A stretch of 64,000 bases of DNA from Rubinisphaera italica (GCF_007859715.1 NZ_SJPG01000001.1:2134728-2198727); one strand, 5' to 3'; counted from the first letter of the stretch, positions 25,337 to 33,778 are shown. Notes: generated from the letters alone by a model not told the origin. Numbers and translations are program-made.

Positions 25337-26216
25337 AGACATTCCAGGGATACGCATGCAGAATCGAGACATCCATATCCTGCAAGAATTGGGAACCGTG
25401 TTGTGGATGGATACGCCGCTGATTCAACAGCGGCATTTCCCATCAGACAAGACCGGAGAGGCAACTCGCCGCCGACTTCGATTGATGGCTGCGAATCGGA
25501 TCATCGAATCGTTCGATTTGCAGGTGACGCTACGGCCTCATGAAGGTCGGATGCCACGGTTTCATCGGCTGCTCGAATTCGGTGGTGAGTTGCTGTTCGA
25601 TTTCACAGGGCAACGGCCTCAGAGAATTGGTTCAAGTTCTCCACCGAAACCGCATACGATTCAGCATCGTGCGGGGATGGGGGAAACCTTGCTCAGATTC
25701 GAAGATGCACGGCGATCACAGTCATTGCCGGAATCGACCTGGTATCTTGAGTACGACAGAAACGAATCCGCCGCTGGGAGGGCACCATTTCACGAGCGTT
25801 ATTCTATTTGCTATTCGGTCCTCGATAACTCAGGACAGACACGCCGCGTTTGGCCCGATGCGTTATCCTCGTTGAATATCCCCAGCAACGGCACCGTTTG
25901 GCAACTCGCACTTGCCTGGGAATTCGATCGGGGAACCGAGACGCTGACGCAGTTGACGGAGAAACTCGAACCATACGACCTGTGGACAGCGTCGAAGGGA
26001 TATCGGGAGCAGTTTCCAAACGCCATCGAGGTCCGAGTCTGTTTCGTGCTGCCTTCGAAGCGGCGATTGACGTCCGTTATCGAAGCAATGAAAGATCATC
26101 CCGCGGCGCCGATTCTGCGTTTTGTGTCGTTCGATGATTTCACCGCGAATCGCATTTTCAGCGAACCCATTTGGTACGACGCAAATGGGCAGGCAAGACG
26201 CATTCTTCCCTCATAG
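25311..26216 (+). CDS. Replication-relaxation-family protein, copy 1
   Basis: 301 residues. The N-terminal winged helix (RDIHILQELGTVLWMDTPLI, then KTGEATRRRLRLM) and a late endonuclease-like region (TEKLEPYDLWTASKGYREQF, then IEVRVCFVLPSKRR) match the replication-relaxation family (PF13814) of mobile elements. In plasmids such proteins are linked with replication and DNA relaxation. The start may be ATG 25311 or 25314, both after GAGGAG; it overlaps the ATPase gene by 26 bp. A paralogue is encoded at 41330-42238. Confidence 0.7.
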   Translation: MMVNRGNSKDIPGIRMQNRDIHILQELGTVLWMDTPLIQQRHFPSDKTGEATRRRLRLMAANRIIESFDLQVTLRPHEGRMPRFHRLLEFGGELLFDFTGQRPQRIGSSSPPKPHTIQHRAGMGETLLRFEDARRSQSLPESTWYLEYDRNESAAGRAPFHERYSICYSVLDNSGQTRRVWPDALSSLNIPSNGTVWQLALAWEFDRGTETLTQLTEKLEPYDLWTASKGYREQFPNAIEVRVCFVLPSKRRLTSVIEAMKDHPAAPILRFVSFDDFTANRIFSEPIWYDANGQARRILPS

Positions 26217-26855
26217 CGACTCTCTGCCGCGACGGTCCATTTCCTTTCTTTGAGGGGAATGATTCTGCTCGAATCAAACCTGTTGCGTTACTGTCGCGAA
26301 ACCCGTTGTACAACCTGTTGTGTAAGGCGTTGTTCCATCCAACGCCTCTGTTTGTGTGGGTTGTTTTTGTAAGTTGTTTGCCCCCCGTGACTTGGTGCCG
26401 GTCTTTTCCGCTCGCGATGCTCGCTTCAAAACCCGGCTGCATTGCAATTGCTGCATAGAGTACGGTCACTCGGGCTCACTACGCTCACCCTCGTATCCCT
26501 TCCACGGTCGGTCGATCCACGCCGCGTTTCCGGCAATTCCAATGCAGCCGGCTTTACAGCCGGCACTGCTGCTGGCTCTTTGAACAACGATCTTCGCCTT
26601 CGGCTCGATCCAAAAGAGCAGCAACACTCGGCCACGGGCCGAGCAAGTCACACCCCCAACGAGCCCGGTTTGCTTTGGGCTGTTTGTGTTTGTTGTTGGC
26701 TCCGCATTCCCTGACGACCAAGCGCCCTCTTGGCCGCCCCGATTGTTCATGCCTCCCGCTGTCCGTCGTCAAGGTCGCACGCTCTCTGGACGACGGCGGT
26801 CGGCATGACGGCCGGGATCGCCCGCGAGGGCTTTTACTTCCTTCCCATTGATCCA
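26217..26855. other. Long leader upstream of PC4-like paralogue 2
   Basis: About 640 bp without a supported gene. It is rich in short inverted repeats such as GCAGCCGGCTTTACAGCCGG. It ends in the pyrimidine-rich tract CTTTTACTTCCTTCCC just before the next gene. Probably an untranslated structured leader or promoter region. Confidence 0.5.
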
Positions 26856-26858
26856 ATG
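26833..26858 (+). promoter_or_regulatory. Pyrimidine-rich start leader
   Basis: TTTACTTCCTT (26833-26843) begins 23 bases before the ATG at 26856, in place of a Shine-Dalgarno. The same 11-mer is found 23 bases before the ATG at 30433, and a near copy at 42270. Confidence 0.55.
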
Positions 26859-27167
26859 GCACGCATTTCATCACTCGTCAAAGCAGTCTGTGGACTGTCA
26901 AAACCGCTGAAGTTAGCGGACGGGACCGCACTGCCGTCCAGTACAGCAGGCTGGAAACCGATCGCTGTCACGCAGGATCGTCGGCTCTGTGCCGGCGTTT
27001 TCGCGAAAGCAAAGCGGCGTCGTAAGCCGATCTTCCGCATCATCGTCTGGCGCACATATCGCGACGCCACCGGAAACGAAAAAGCATCAACAGTGCTGTA
27101 TCCAGATCAAGTCGATCCGACGCTGAGACTGGTTGCCCAGCTGAACGAGCGAATGCCGTCCCAATAG
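26856..27167 (+). CDS. Small PC4-like-pattern protein, paralogue 2
   Basis: 103 residues. The second half, RRLCAGVFAKAKRRRKPIFR followed by IIVWRTYRDATGNEKAST and a C-terminal helix, matches the core of paralogues at 21366, 27716 and 28366, with an extra basic patch (KRRRK). The N-terminal 40 residues are unique. No Shine-Dalgarno; a pyrimidine-rich leader precedes the ATG. The stop codon lies in the loop of a perfect hairpin (27155-27174). Probably a nucleic-acid-binding accessory protein of the element (inference). Confidence 0.65.
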   Translation: MARISSLVKAVCGLSKPLKLADGTALPSSTAGWKPIAVTQDRRLCAGVFAKAKRRRKPIFRIIVWRTYRDATGNEKASTVLYPDQVDPTLRLVAQLNERMPSQ

Positions 27168-27174
27168 GGACGGC
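27155..27174 (+). terminator. Hairpin containing the stop codon
   Basis: GCCGTCCC-AATA-GGGACGGC, a perfect 8-bp stem with a 4-nt loop. The TAG stop of the upstream gene (27165-27167) runs from the loop into the stem. Confidence 0.7.
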
Positions 27175-27451
27175 GTTGCTCAACAGATTGCTTTGGATGC
27201 AGTCCAATCCTGGCGGCTTCACGTTCGTGCAATGCCCGACCGTTTCGCCTTCGGATCGGACTGCGATCCGTCAGCTCCGATCAGATTGTCACGAGGAGTT
27301 GGAATCAACGGTATCGCTTTCATCGCGTGCCATAACGTTGTTGGGGACGAAATAGATACCCCTACCGTGCCCGACTCAGCAAGGTAGTACAAGTCTCCAC
27401 CTTGCAGAGCCGGGCGTTTCCAAACCATCTATTTCATCCCCCAAAATCATC

Positions 27452-27676
27452 ATGGCTTTATTCAGAGTGACATATTCGGAGGTCACCTACCGCGAGAGAT
27501 TCGTCGAAGCAGATGACGATGTAATCGCAGGAAACATCGTCCTTTGCGAGATGGATGAAGGCGTCCATCACCACTTGGAAGATTTTGAAATACTTGACTG
27601 GGAAATCGAGCCAGCAGAATCAGATTGGAAGGAAGCGGAGCAATGCGTTGAGTGCTCCCGAAGTGACGCTGAATGA
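27452..27676 (+). CDS. Small acidic protein of the mobile element
   Basis: 74 residues, strongly acidic, beginning MALFRVTYSEVTYRERF. The pattern of two strands followed by EADDDVIAGNIVLCEMDEG and LEDFEILDWEIEPAES suggests a small alpha/beta protein. No family recognised. No Shine-Dalgarno; the leader is CCCCCAAAATCATC before ATGGC. A hairpin terminator overlaps the stop codon. Confidence 0.6.
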   Translation: MALFRVTYSEVTYRERFVEADDDVIAGNIVLCEMDEGVHHHLEDFEILDWEIEPAESDWKEAEQCVECSRSDAE

Positions 27677-27702
27677 CGGCAGTCTCGATTGAGACTGCCG
27701 TC
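27675..27702. terminator. Bidirectional hairpin terminator
   Basis: GACGGCAGTCTC-GATT-GAGACTGCCGTC, a perfect 12-bp stem. It starts at the stop codon of the plus-strand small gene and lies 14 bp before the stop of the convergent minus-strand gene. Confidence 0.85.
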
Positions 27703-27715
27703 TGGTTGCGAACGG

Positions 27716-27964
27716 TCAACTGTTGACCTCGGCCTCTCGCTCTTCGACGTACGCCTGTGCCAGTTGCAGCACGCGGAGTGCGACGGGAAGGTCGGCGAGG
27801 CCAAACGATGTTGAGGACTTCCAGTCGTCTCCGTCGCGATATCGCCGCTGGAGATTGACGTTGCGGATGGTTCGCTTGCCGCCGTCACCATCAATCTCAT
27901 TGACGAAGACAGATGCGGAAACGAGTCCGATTCGGAAGGTCTTTTCGGGGGCGTTGGACGCCAT
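27716..27964 (-). CDS. Small PC4-like-pattern protein, paralogue 3
   Basis: 82 residues. IGLVSASVFVNEIDGDGGKR, then NVNLQRRYRDGDDWKSSTSF and a helix from LPVALRVLQLAQAYVEERE give the full paralogue pattern. AGGAG with 8 nt spacing precedes the ATG, unlike its plus-strand relatives. Convergent with the 74-residue gene. Likely a single-stranded nucleic-acid-binding protein (fold inference only). Confidence 0.7.
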   Translation of the reverse strand: MASNAPEKTFRIGLVSASVFVNEIDGDGGKRTIRNVNLQRRYRDGDDWKSSTSFGLADLPVALRVLQLAQAYVEEREAEVNS

Positions 27965-28365
27965 GGCATGCTCCTGTTCTGGGGTTGGAAGGACCTGAAG
28001 TTCGCGATTCCCCGACGTACATTGCCGAGGCAGGTCACGATGCCACAGAACCAGAATCCGCGCAAGTCAATTTGGATCGAACTTCATTGCCGCCATTTGG
28101 TGATCCGCGAATTCGGCGAGCAGGAGGGGACTGAGCGACTCGGAGCAGGCCGCATTGTGGCGTGTCGGTCCCTATGCGGTACAAGGGATGCTCGCGGCGC
28201 GGCGACTACCAACGGTTGCTTCGCGGGGACGCTTCGCAACCGGGACGCCGCTGGCCTTTGGCCACCCGCTCGCCCCCTTGACCGCGGGCATGCGACACGC
28301 ACGATGGGCCATGCAACCTCGTACGCCACGAGGAACTGCACTTTGTTTCTTTCCTCTCTTCCATC
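27965..28365. other. Leader region of PC4-like paralogue 4
   Basis: About 400 bp. It holds the promoter of the minus-strand paralogue and a GC-rich leader with repeats such as GCTTCGCGGGGACGCTTCGC. A short frame from 28040 (MPQNQNPRKSIWIELHCRHL) is possible but unsupported. It ends in a pyrimidine-rich tract (CTTTGTTTCTTTCCTCTCTT) before the ATG at 28366. Confidence 0.45.
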
Positions 28366-28659
28366 ATGGCGAACACATCAGCCAAGGCTTCGCGTCCAGC
28401 CGAAAACGACGCAACACCCCCGGCATCCGAACCAGTCTTCAAGGTTCGATTTGGTGACGTATCTGCCGCCGTATTCGCGGATACGATCGAAACCAAAGAC
28501 GGCAACTCATTCACTCGCCACAACGTCTCACTGAGACGCTCCTATCGCGATGCGGAATCTGGCGACTGGAAGCACACCAACGTGCTTTCTGAACACGACC
28601 TGCTTCCGGCTGCCGAAGCACTTCGGCACTGCTACAGCGAAATCGCAAAACGCAGGTAG
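28366..28659 (+). CDS. Small PC4-like-pattern protein, paralogue 4
   Basis: 97 residues. After a disordered N-terminus (MANTSAKASRPAENDATPPA) the core VRFGDVSAAVFADTIETKDG, NVSLRRSYRDAESGDWKHTN and a helix from LLPAAEALRHCYSEI matches the other three. It has no Shine-Dalgarno. A strong hairpin follows 10 bp after the stop. It is the clearest example of the family in this window; proposed role is ssDNA or RNA binding. Confidence 0.72.
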   Translation: MANTSAKASRPAENDATPPASEPVFKVRFGDVSAAVFADTIETKDGNSFTRHNVSLRRSYRDAESGDWKHTNVLSEHDLLPAAEALRHCYSEIAKRR

Positions 28660-28669
28660 TCATCCAACC

Positions 28670-28697
28670 ACGCCCGGGGAGCATGCTCCTCGGGCGT
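28670..28697 (+). terminator. GC-rich hairpin terminator
   Basis: ACGCCCGGGGAGC (28670-28682) pairs with GCTCCTCGGGCGT (28685-28697) with one mismatch and an AT loop, ending about 10 bp after the paralogue-4 stop. Confidence 0.7.
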
Positions 28698-28956
28698 CCT
28701 TCGACATTTGATGGGAAAGCCGCGATCCGCTGCGGCTTCGCTTCGGACATTTGCTTCTCAAATGACCTGCCGCTTCGCCACACCGTTTCGACGGTGAATC
28801 TCCTTGCGTCTGCGCAAGGCTCCCTCAGCACTGCGTAATCATGTGCTGCATGTGCCGGTTGAATGACGCTTCACAGTCGAAGCATATCGGCACCAGCCAC
28901 TGAACTGGACGCGGCATTCAGGCGGCTCAACTACTCCGCGACATGGGAGTCTATGG

Positions 28957-29541
28957 ATGCAGGAAACACTTCGCAAATGTATTCCGAGGTCGGAATTGGA
29001 GTGGCGACTGCTGCGTGCCCGGGCAGCGTATTGGGCATGGCAGTTCGCTAGCAAAGTTGTCATGGGCGTGATCTACCTTTCGATCATCGCCGAGGGATTT
29101 CGCACGCTGGTGCCGGTTCTCAACCGCCGACTGTCTCGCCTGCCGATGCTGGGTTGGATGGACGACTACGAGGGGACGTACCAACTCGACATGGCAAGCA
29201 TCATGGCCTTGTTCATGTTGATCGCTGTGTATGGCCTGTGGAGCAAGGTGCTCAAGCTCTGGCTGTTCGAAAAGATCGGCATCGACAATCGCCTCAGAAA
29301 ACAAGGCAATGCAGACACGTTTGTGCTGGTCTTCGGTGCAATCGTCCTGGTGTCGGACGCCCTGCTGTTTTATGTCGCGGTGACGGAAATCTCCTGGGGT
29401 GGGAGTTCCTTCTCATTCACCGCATTGTTCGCCACGGCCGCGTATGTGTCGGTCCTGGTTTTCACCATCTATGTTTCAATCAACCTTCATGAAAAGATCG
29501 AATTGATCGAAAGGGAGCCTCTCAATGAAAAGAAATTCTAA
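28957..29541 (+). CDS. Membrane protein of the mobile element
   Basis: 194 residues with four likely transmembrane segments: near 28-50, 82-100 (IMALFMLIAVYGLWSKVLKL), 120-143 (FVLVFGAIVLVSDALLFYVA) and 152-178. The C-terminus is charged. GGGAG precedes the ATG. It overlaps the following VWA lipoprotein gene by 17 bp, so the two are probably translated together and may work together in the envelope. No family recognised. Confidence 0.7.
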   Translation: MQETLRKCIPRSELEWRLLRARAAYWAWQFASKVVMGVIYLSIIAEGFRTLVPVLNRRLSRLPMLGWMDDYEGTYQLDMASIMALFMLIAVYGLWSKVLKLWLFEKIGIDNRLRKQGNADTFVLVFGAIVLVSDALLFYVAVTEISWGGSSFSFTALFATAAYVSVLVFTIYVSINLHEKIELIEREPLNEKKF

Positions 29542-30265
29542 ACTCTACCTCGTCGCAGCAGTTTTGGCTGCGGTCGCGCTCGCCGGCTGTGGTGAAAAGC
29601 GCGACAGATCAGCAGCTGAGCAGCACGTGTTTCGACCAGAGCCGTCCACAAGTCGATCCGCACCAACTCAACAGGTCGTGATGATCGTGATGGACCTGTC
29701 AGGGTCGTTCACGGACAAGATGGCCGAGGACGGAAAGGCGTATGAATTCGCCATCCATGTCCTGGACCGCTACTTTCGCCGGCCGGACAGCCAGACCGAT
29801 AAGATCATTTTGGCGCAGATTTCTGGCACCGAAAAGTCGCTGATGTGGGAAGGATCTCCACTTGACCTGCGTCGCGAGTTTCCATCTGCGGATAAGTTCC
29901 GCGACTTCCTGCTGGAGAAGGCGGATGGGGGAGGATCGCTTGTGCATGACGGCGTTCGAAACGCCATCGATTACCTGACGTATCACCCGAACTACGGCAG
30001 TTCCAATGCAAGAACAGTGACGCTGATACTGTCAGACATGGACGACACCGGCAGCGTTGACTCTGAGCAGCGTCTTACGACGTCTCTGGCGGCAAACGCC
30101 CAGAATCAGGGTGCGATCGGCATCTACTTCTGCAACCAGTTGAAAGTGGAGGAGTGGAAACGTCGCCTTGGATCGGCAGGTTATCTCTATTTCGTTGTTG
30201 AATCGGAGATCGTCGGACGTCCGCAATTACCGAACTTCGAGGTTTTCCCACGAACGCCTCGGTAG
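29525..30265 (+). CDS. Lipoprotein with von Willebrand A domain
   Basis: 246 residues. A signal peptide ends in the lipobox LAGC, giving a lipid-anchored Cys at position 22. The VWA MIDAS motif is visible as VMDLSGSF (DxSxS) with a later LSDMDD, and a Thr-containing segment between them. VWA domains bind protein partners through metal. It overlaps the upstream membrane-protein gene. Likely an envelope protein of the element, perhaps for contact with recipients (inference). Confidence 0.8.
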   Translation: MKRNSKLYLVAAVLAAVALAGCGEKRDRSAAEQHVFRPEPSTSRSAPTQQVVMIVMDLSGSFTDKMAEDGKAYEFAIHVLDRYFRRPDSQTDKIILAQISGTEKSLMWEGSPLDLRREFPSADKFRDFLLEKADGGGSLVHDGVRNAIDYLTYHPNYGSSNARTVTLILSDMDDTGSVDSEQRLTTSLAANAQNQGAIGIYFCNQLKVEEWKRRLGSAGYLYFVVESEIVGRPQLPNFEVFPRTPR

Positions 30266-30333
30266 CTACAGACAGGAGAGGGAAGTGGTCTCCATCGGGG
30301 CACAGCTACCTTACCTGATCGCCGGATATTGCA

Positions 30334-30367
30334 GTCAAAAGCTTCCCTTCGGGCATCTGCTTTTGAC
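30334..30367. terminator. Hairpin after VWA lipoprotein gene
   Basis: GTCAAAAGC (30334-30342) and GCTTTTGAC (30359-30367) form a 9-bp stem, with outer GCCGG and CCGGC also complementary. Likely terminator. Confidence 0.6.
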
Positions 30368-30409
30368 ATCGCCGGCAATCAGATGGCAGCATCGTGTCCC
30401 GCTGGGACC

Positions 30410-30435
30410 TTTACTTCCTTCTCCTTTTTCTCATG
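30410..30435 (+). promoter_or_regulatory. Pyrimidine-rich start leader
   Basis: TTTACTTCCTT at 30410-30420 begins 23 bases before the ATG at 30433, exactly as at 26833/26856. The 12 bases before the ATG are CTCCTTTTTCTC. Confidence 0.5.
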
Positions 30436-30867
30436 GAATAAGCCCGTCACGGATTCGAAGTCTTCAACACGAACAGCAATTGCAGCTGTCTCCACTGCAA
30501 ATCCTACCGCGATGCTGTGCACAGACTCGTCAATTCTTTCAGCAGCATTCCAGGCCGCTGGATCGAACGGATCGATGAATCCATTACCTGGGTGCCCATC
30601 TGGGGAACCGTCTTCCTGCCAACAAATTCAATCGACGTCCAAAACATCGAAGAAATGCTCAAGCCAATCGCCCAAGAGGAAGATTCGGGCGAATACATTG
30701 GCGGAGAATGGCAAGAAGTCGGCGACACAGGAATTCTCGCCGCCGAGTGCGATGGTGAGTTGATTCTGGGAATCAACGGTGCAGGCTACGACTTCTACAC
30801 CGACCACTGGGCGAAACTGTACAACGCCCTCGGCTACCACTGGCACACACCGATCGAATCATCGTAA
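30433..30867 (+). pseudogene. Small protein gene with stop at codon 3
   Basis: From ATG 30433 the frame reads Met-Glu-stop, then continues open to 30867. The continuation looks truly coding: HGFEVFNTNSNCSCLHCKSY, with a CxCxxC cluster, leads into WIERIDESITWVPIWGTVFL and an acidic, helical C-terminus. The only in-frame alternative is GTG 30517, which would lose the Cys cluster. The leader matches that of another gene at the same spacing, so ATG 30433 is probably the true start and TAA a nonsense change, a sequence error or a recoding site. No family recognised. Confidence 0.55.
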
Positions 30868-30870
30868 GCG

Positions 30871-30888
30871 GGTGGGCGATTGCCCACC
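30871..30888 (+). terminator. Hairpin terminator
   Basis: GGTGGGC-GATT-GCCCACC, a 7-bp stem, lies 3 bp after the stop of the preceding plus-strand gene. Confidence 0.6.
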
Positions 30889-30926
30889 ACGATCGGGTTT
30901 CTCCGCTTCTCCAAGCCAATCTTCGG

Positions 30927-30952
30927 CTTAACATAACGCGACTTATGTTAAG
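30927..30952 (-). terminator. Hairpin overlapping the CBASS patatin stop
   Basis: CTTAACATAA (30927-30936) and TTATGTTAAG (30943-30952) form a perfect 10-bp stem with a 6-nt loop. The patatin stop codon (30948-30950) is inside it. Confidence 0.65.
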
Positions 30953-32020
30953 TAGTTCGTCCAACTGCTTCGACCGGCGATGTTGGCTGGCCACAATCTT
31001 CAAACGGCACAAAGTCGGGAGTTGAGTCGATAAAGAAGACGTCAAACACTCGTGTCAGGTTGTCGTGTGCGACGGTTCTCCCCTGATGCAAGAGTGCTGG
31101 AAGGTGCTGCAAAGAATCAAGCGCCCACGATGCGTCAGGTAGTTCGAAATTGATACGCGAGTACCTCTCACCCAGCAAATAGTTGAGTTGGAAACTGACG
31201 CCTTGGGACTGGGAAATCGACGCCACATCGAACACCTTCGGGCCCCACCATCCAATGCCCGCGCTGTCGCCTGGAGGGACCAGTGAGTACCGTGGCTCAC
31301 CAGTTCCTATCGACAGGATGTGAACGTCGGCGGAATCAAAGTGAGGATCAACGTCTCGGCAAGCACACTCTCGAATCTTCATCGCCTCGGTATAGGCAAC
31401 AAGGCTCGGATTATTGGCCCACAAGCCTCCGTCAACCACGGCTCCATTTTCGCCTAGCATCGCATGCGGGAAAAACGTTGGTGCCGCAGTCGTCGCCATC
31501 AGAATATCCGCAAGTTTGTAATGACGATCGCGAGTCATTCCGGGAATGTGCGGAGTCTTGAAGACAATCGTTCTTCCAGCAGTTACATCGACGGCTGGAA
31601 CAACCAGTCGACATCGGGTGATATCTCCCATCAGTTGCTGGCCAAAGACCCCCTCAACGGCCGATCGCAGTGGTCCACCTTCATACTTCGTCTGCAGCAA
31701 GTCATCCAATTGCACACCGACAGCTTTCTTGGCTGCGAATCTGGCAACTGGCATTCCGATCTTGCGACCGATCCCTTTCGGCTTGTAATTCGGGCGTGGA
31801 GCAAACACCTCTGGACCCTTCTCTTTGTAGAATTCCACGATCGTGGATGCTGACATGCCAGTGGCAACAGCTGCTGCGATCAGCCCGCCTGTCGATGTGC
31901 CAGCGACCAAATCGAAGTAGTCTCCGATTGGGCGCTGTAAACGATTTTCGATTTCGGCAAGGACCGCCGCGGTGAAGGCACCACGGATGCGCCGCCATCG
32001 AGACTGAGAATCTTAAACAC
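30948..32020 (-). pseudogene. capV: CBASS patatin-like phospholipase (CapV-like), frameshifted
   Basis: The C-terminal frame (31910 to 30948) has the patatin nucleophile elbow VAGTSTGGL and the DGGLWANN motif carrying the catalytic Asp. The N-terminus lies in another frame: GTG at 32020, with GGAG 8 bases upstream, begins FKILSLDGG. The rest (IRGAFTAAVLAEIENRLQRP) continues one frame over. One base is missing in the GGC run that encodes the oxyanion-hole DGGGIRG, near 31989-31996. Restoring it gives a complete patatin of about 356 residues. CapV effectors degrade membrane phospholipids when bound by a cyclic nucleotide. As sequenced the effector would not be made, unless this is an assembly error or frameshifting. 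Confidence 0.82.
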
Positions 32021-32025
32021 TTAAT

Positions 32026-32493
32026 TCACTCCGGTTCATTTGATTGATTGTCTGATTCACTTGAATCAATCGGTACCTCGGGGTGCTCTCCGCCGCCCAG
32101 CCATTCCCCGGTCGCGTGCCAGAACTCGTAATACATCAGCCACATTGCGAGCCATGGTATCACGGTCGAGGCCAGTGTCTTGCCATCTGACCAATCGACT
32201 CCCGGTCGAAAAACACATGGCTCGTCCTCACGATAGGTATGTGGAATTTTGCTTTGGTCATGCCGGCACCGAAGAGCTGGGTCGAGAATCCAGACCTTTG
32301 GGTTCTCACCAATGCGATACCGCAGCCGGAACCGATAACAGCAGCACGTTGGTGTAGGCTGCATCGAACCTGTTCCAACGAGCGCCCCCTCGCGGATGTT
32401 GTATTTGAAATCCGGACAAACAAGGCAGACGCGTGCCGCCTGCTCGGGAAGGCCGTATATCCGTTTACGGAATCTAGTTGCCGAAGAATTCAT
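32026..32493 (-). CDS. CBASS E2-like protein (type II-short)
   Basis: 155 residues. The segment PHTYREDEPCVFRPG holds the candidate catalytic Cys of bacterial E2-like proteins, followed by ASTVIPWLAMWLMYYEFWHA and TGEWLGGGEHP, the C-terminal signature of this family. In short type II CBASS an E2 without a separate E1 or JAB protein promotes conjugation of the CD-NTase to targets and primes it for activity. It overlaps the CD-NTase gene by 20 bp and precedes the patatin by 5 bp, the usual order. Confidence 0.8.
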   Translation of the reverse strand: MNSSATRFRKRIYGLPEQAARVCLVCPDFKYNIREGALVGTGSMQPTPTCCCYRFRLRYRIGENPKVWILDPALRCRHDQSKIPHTYREDEPCVFRPGVDWSDGKTLASTVIPWLAMWLMYYEFWHATGEWLGGGEHPEVPIDSSESDNQSNEPE

Positions 32494-33607
32494 TTCGCGG
32501 CACCATCCTTGTTGCTGTCGAAGCCGTAGGAGTCAGGATGACTGGGCCAGCCGAAAACCCCAATTTGCTGTTTCGACGTTTTGATTCCACACTCTTGGCA
32601 TACTTTTCAACGGCACCACGTGCACGATCACCAAATAGTTCTTCCAACGCTTCGGCGATTTTGTCCCACCCGCGCAGTTCGAGCAGTTCGTGCATTTCTT
32701 CCAAGAACTGGCTGATGAACCGCTTGAAGCGAGCGTATGATCGATCATTCCAATGGCGTCCGAGATTCTCTGATTGATCAACAGGGTTTGGGATCACCAA
32801 AACTCCGGAAGTGTTGTCAATTTCTTCCTGTATCCTGGACAGCACCGTTAGCAAAGCGTCGGTGCACATTGCCTCTCCGTCATAGTGTTTCGATGCCAAT
32901 GTCGTCAAAGCGATTGACTTCGGGGCATCCCCATTTCCGTTGAAGAACAGATCTCTGCGACGCTTCATCAGTTGTACGGTCCGCTGCAATGGAGCAATGT
33001 CTTGGGCTCGTTTCGCAGGCTGCAACGGTTGAACGTCCGCTCGGGCTTTGTATTGCTCATTGGCGATCTTCGTGACCGGTGTCCGACCGAAGAACCAATC
33101 CGCGTACCCAAACGGGTCAGTGGGAATCCAGACCTTTTGCTTCCTGTCTGGGATCATGAGCTTTCGTCCAAACCCGAATCGTGGAATCGCAGGCACGATA
33201 TCGAGATGAAATTGGCCCGCGTAATTGAGTTCGATGCACCGTTCTTTGAGTGTCATCAGGCGTCGATACGTGGCGTGTTCGGCGAGTCTAGCCGCAACCA
33301 AGTCATACACCGCCATCGGATTCGGGTGTTGTACTCGGTCCGTATTTAGAATACAGAGCAAGTCGACGTCAAATTCTTCGCGTCCCCACGGTCGAACAAC
33401 TGTCTCGATTAACGCTGAGCCCTGATACTTGATATCTGGTTTCAGCAAGTTCAGCTTCGATTCGGGAGCAGCAAGCCAAGTGCCGACTGCGTTGTACTTC
33501 TGCTGTGCATCACCCCAGAGGGTTGGCGTTGGTTGAAGTGCCTCGCACAGCAGCTCAAGCACTTCGTCAAGCTCGGCGTTTGCCGAGGCTCTTATTTCTT
33601 TTAACAT
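32474..33607 (-). CDS. CBASS CD-NTase (cyclic oligonucleotide synthase)
   Basis: 377 residues. The nucleotidyltransferase active site is YQGSALIETVVRPWG followed by FDVDLLCIL (GS and DxD), with the third acidic residue in FHLDIVPAIP. Helical C-terminal domain follows, with a basic, Lys/Arg-rich region near KYAKSVESKRRNSKLG. The family makes cyclic di- or trinucleotides on phage infection to activate an effector, here the patatin. AGGTGA lies 6 bases before the ATG. The C-terminus overlaps the E2 start and may be the E2 conjugation tail. Product type cannot be told from sequence. Confidence 0.88.
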   Translation of the reverse strand: MLKEIRASANAELDEVLELLCEALQPTPTLWGDAQQKYNAVGTWLAAPESKLNLLKPDIKYQGSALIETVVRPWGREEFDVDLLCILNTDRVQHPNPMAVYDLVAARLAEHATYRRLMTLKERCIELNYAGQFHLDIVPAIPRFGFGRKLMIPDRKQKVWIPTDPFGYADWFFGRTPVTKIANEQYKARADVQPLQPAKRAQDIAPLQRTVQLMKRRRDLFFNGNGDAPKSIALTTLASKHYDGEAMCTDALLTVLSRIQEEIDNTSGVLVIPNPVDQSENLGRHWNDRSYARFKRFISQFLEEMHELLELRGWDKIAEALEELFGDRARGAVEKYAKSVESKRRNSKLGFSAGPVILTPTASTATRMVPRNEFFGN

Positions 33608-33778
33608 TTGCGTTCACCTTGTATTATGAATGTTCTGCTGTGGCGGATTTGCCATGCCCTATTACCTCATGCCGGCCTACAGACGGAATTTGCCGTGCAT
33701 TCCGCAAAAATTTTTCGGCGTCTCTGAGATTGCCGGGAAGCTGCAAATCTCAGCGAAAAACGGTTCGGAGGCCTTGGC
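33608..33778. promoter_or_regulatory. Divergent promoter between CBASS and sigma/IrrE operon
   Basis: The 171 bp between the CD-NTase start (minus) and the sigma-factor start (plus) must hold the promoters of both. The 5' half near the CD-NTase is AT-rich (TTGTATTATGAATGTTC). This layout suggests shared control. Confidence 0.6.

Noticed and set aside
26442..26750. Small genes in the 26.2-26.85 kb leader
   Set aside because: Open frames on both strands overlap, are low in family features and consist of inverted-repeat sequence.
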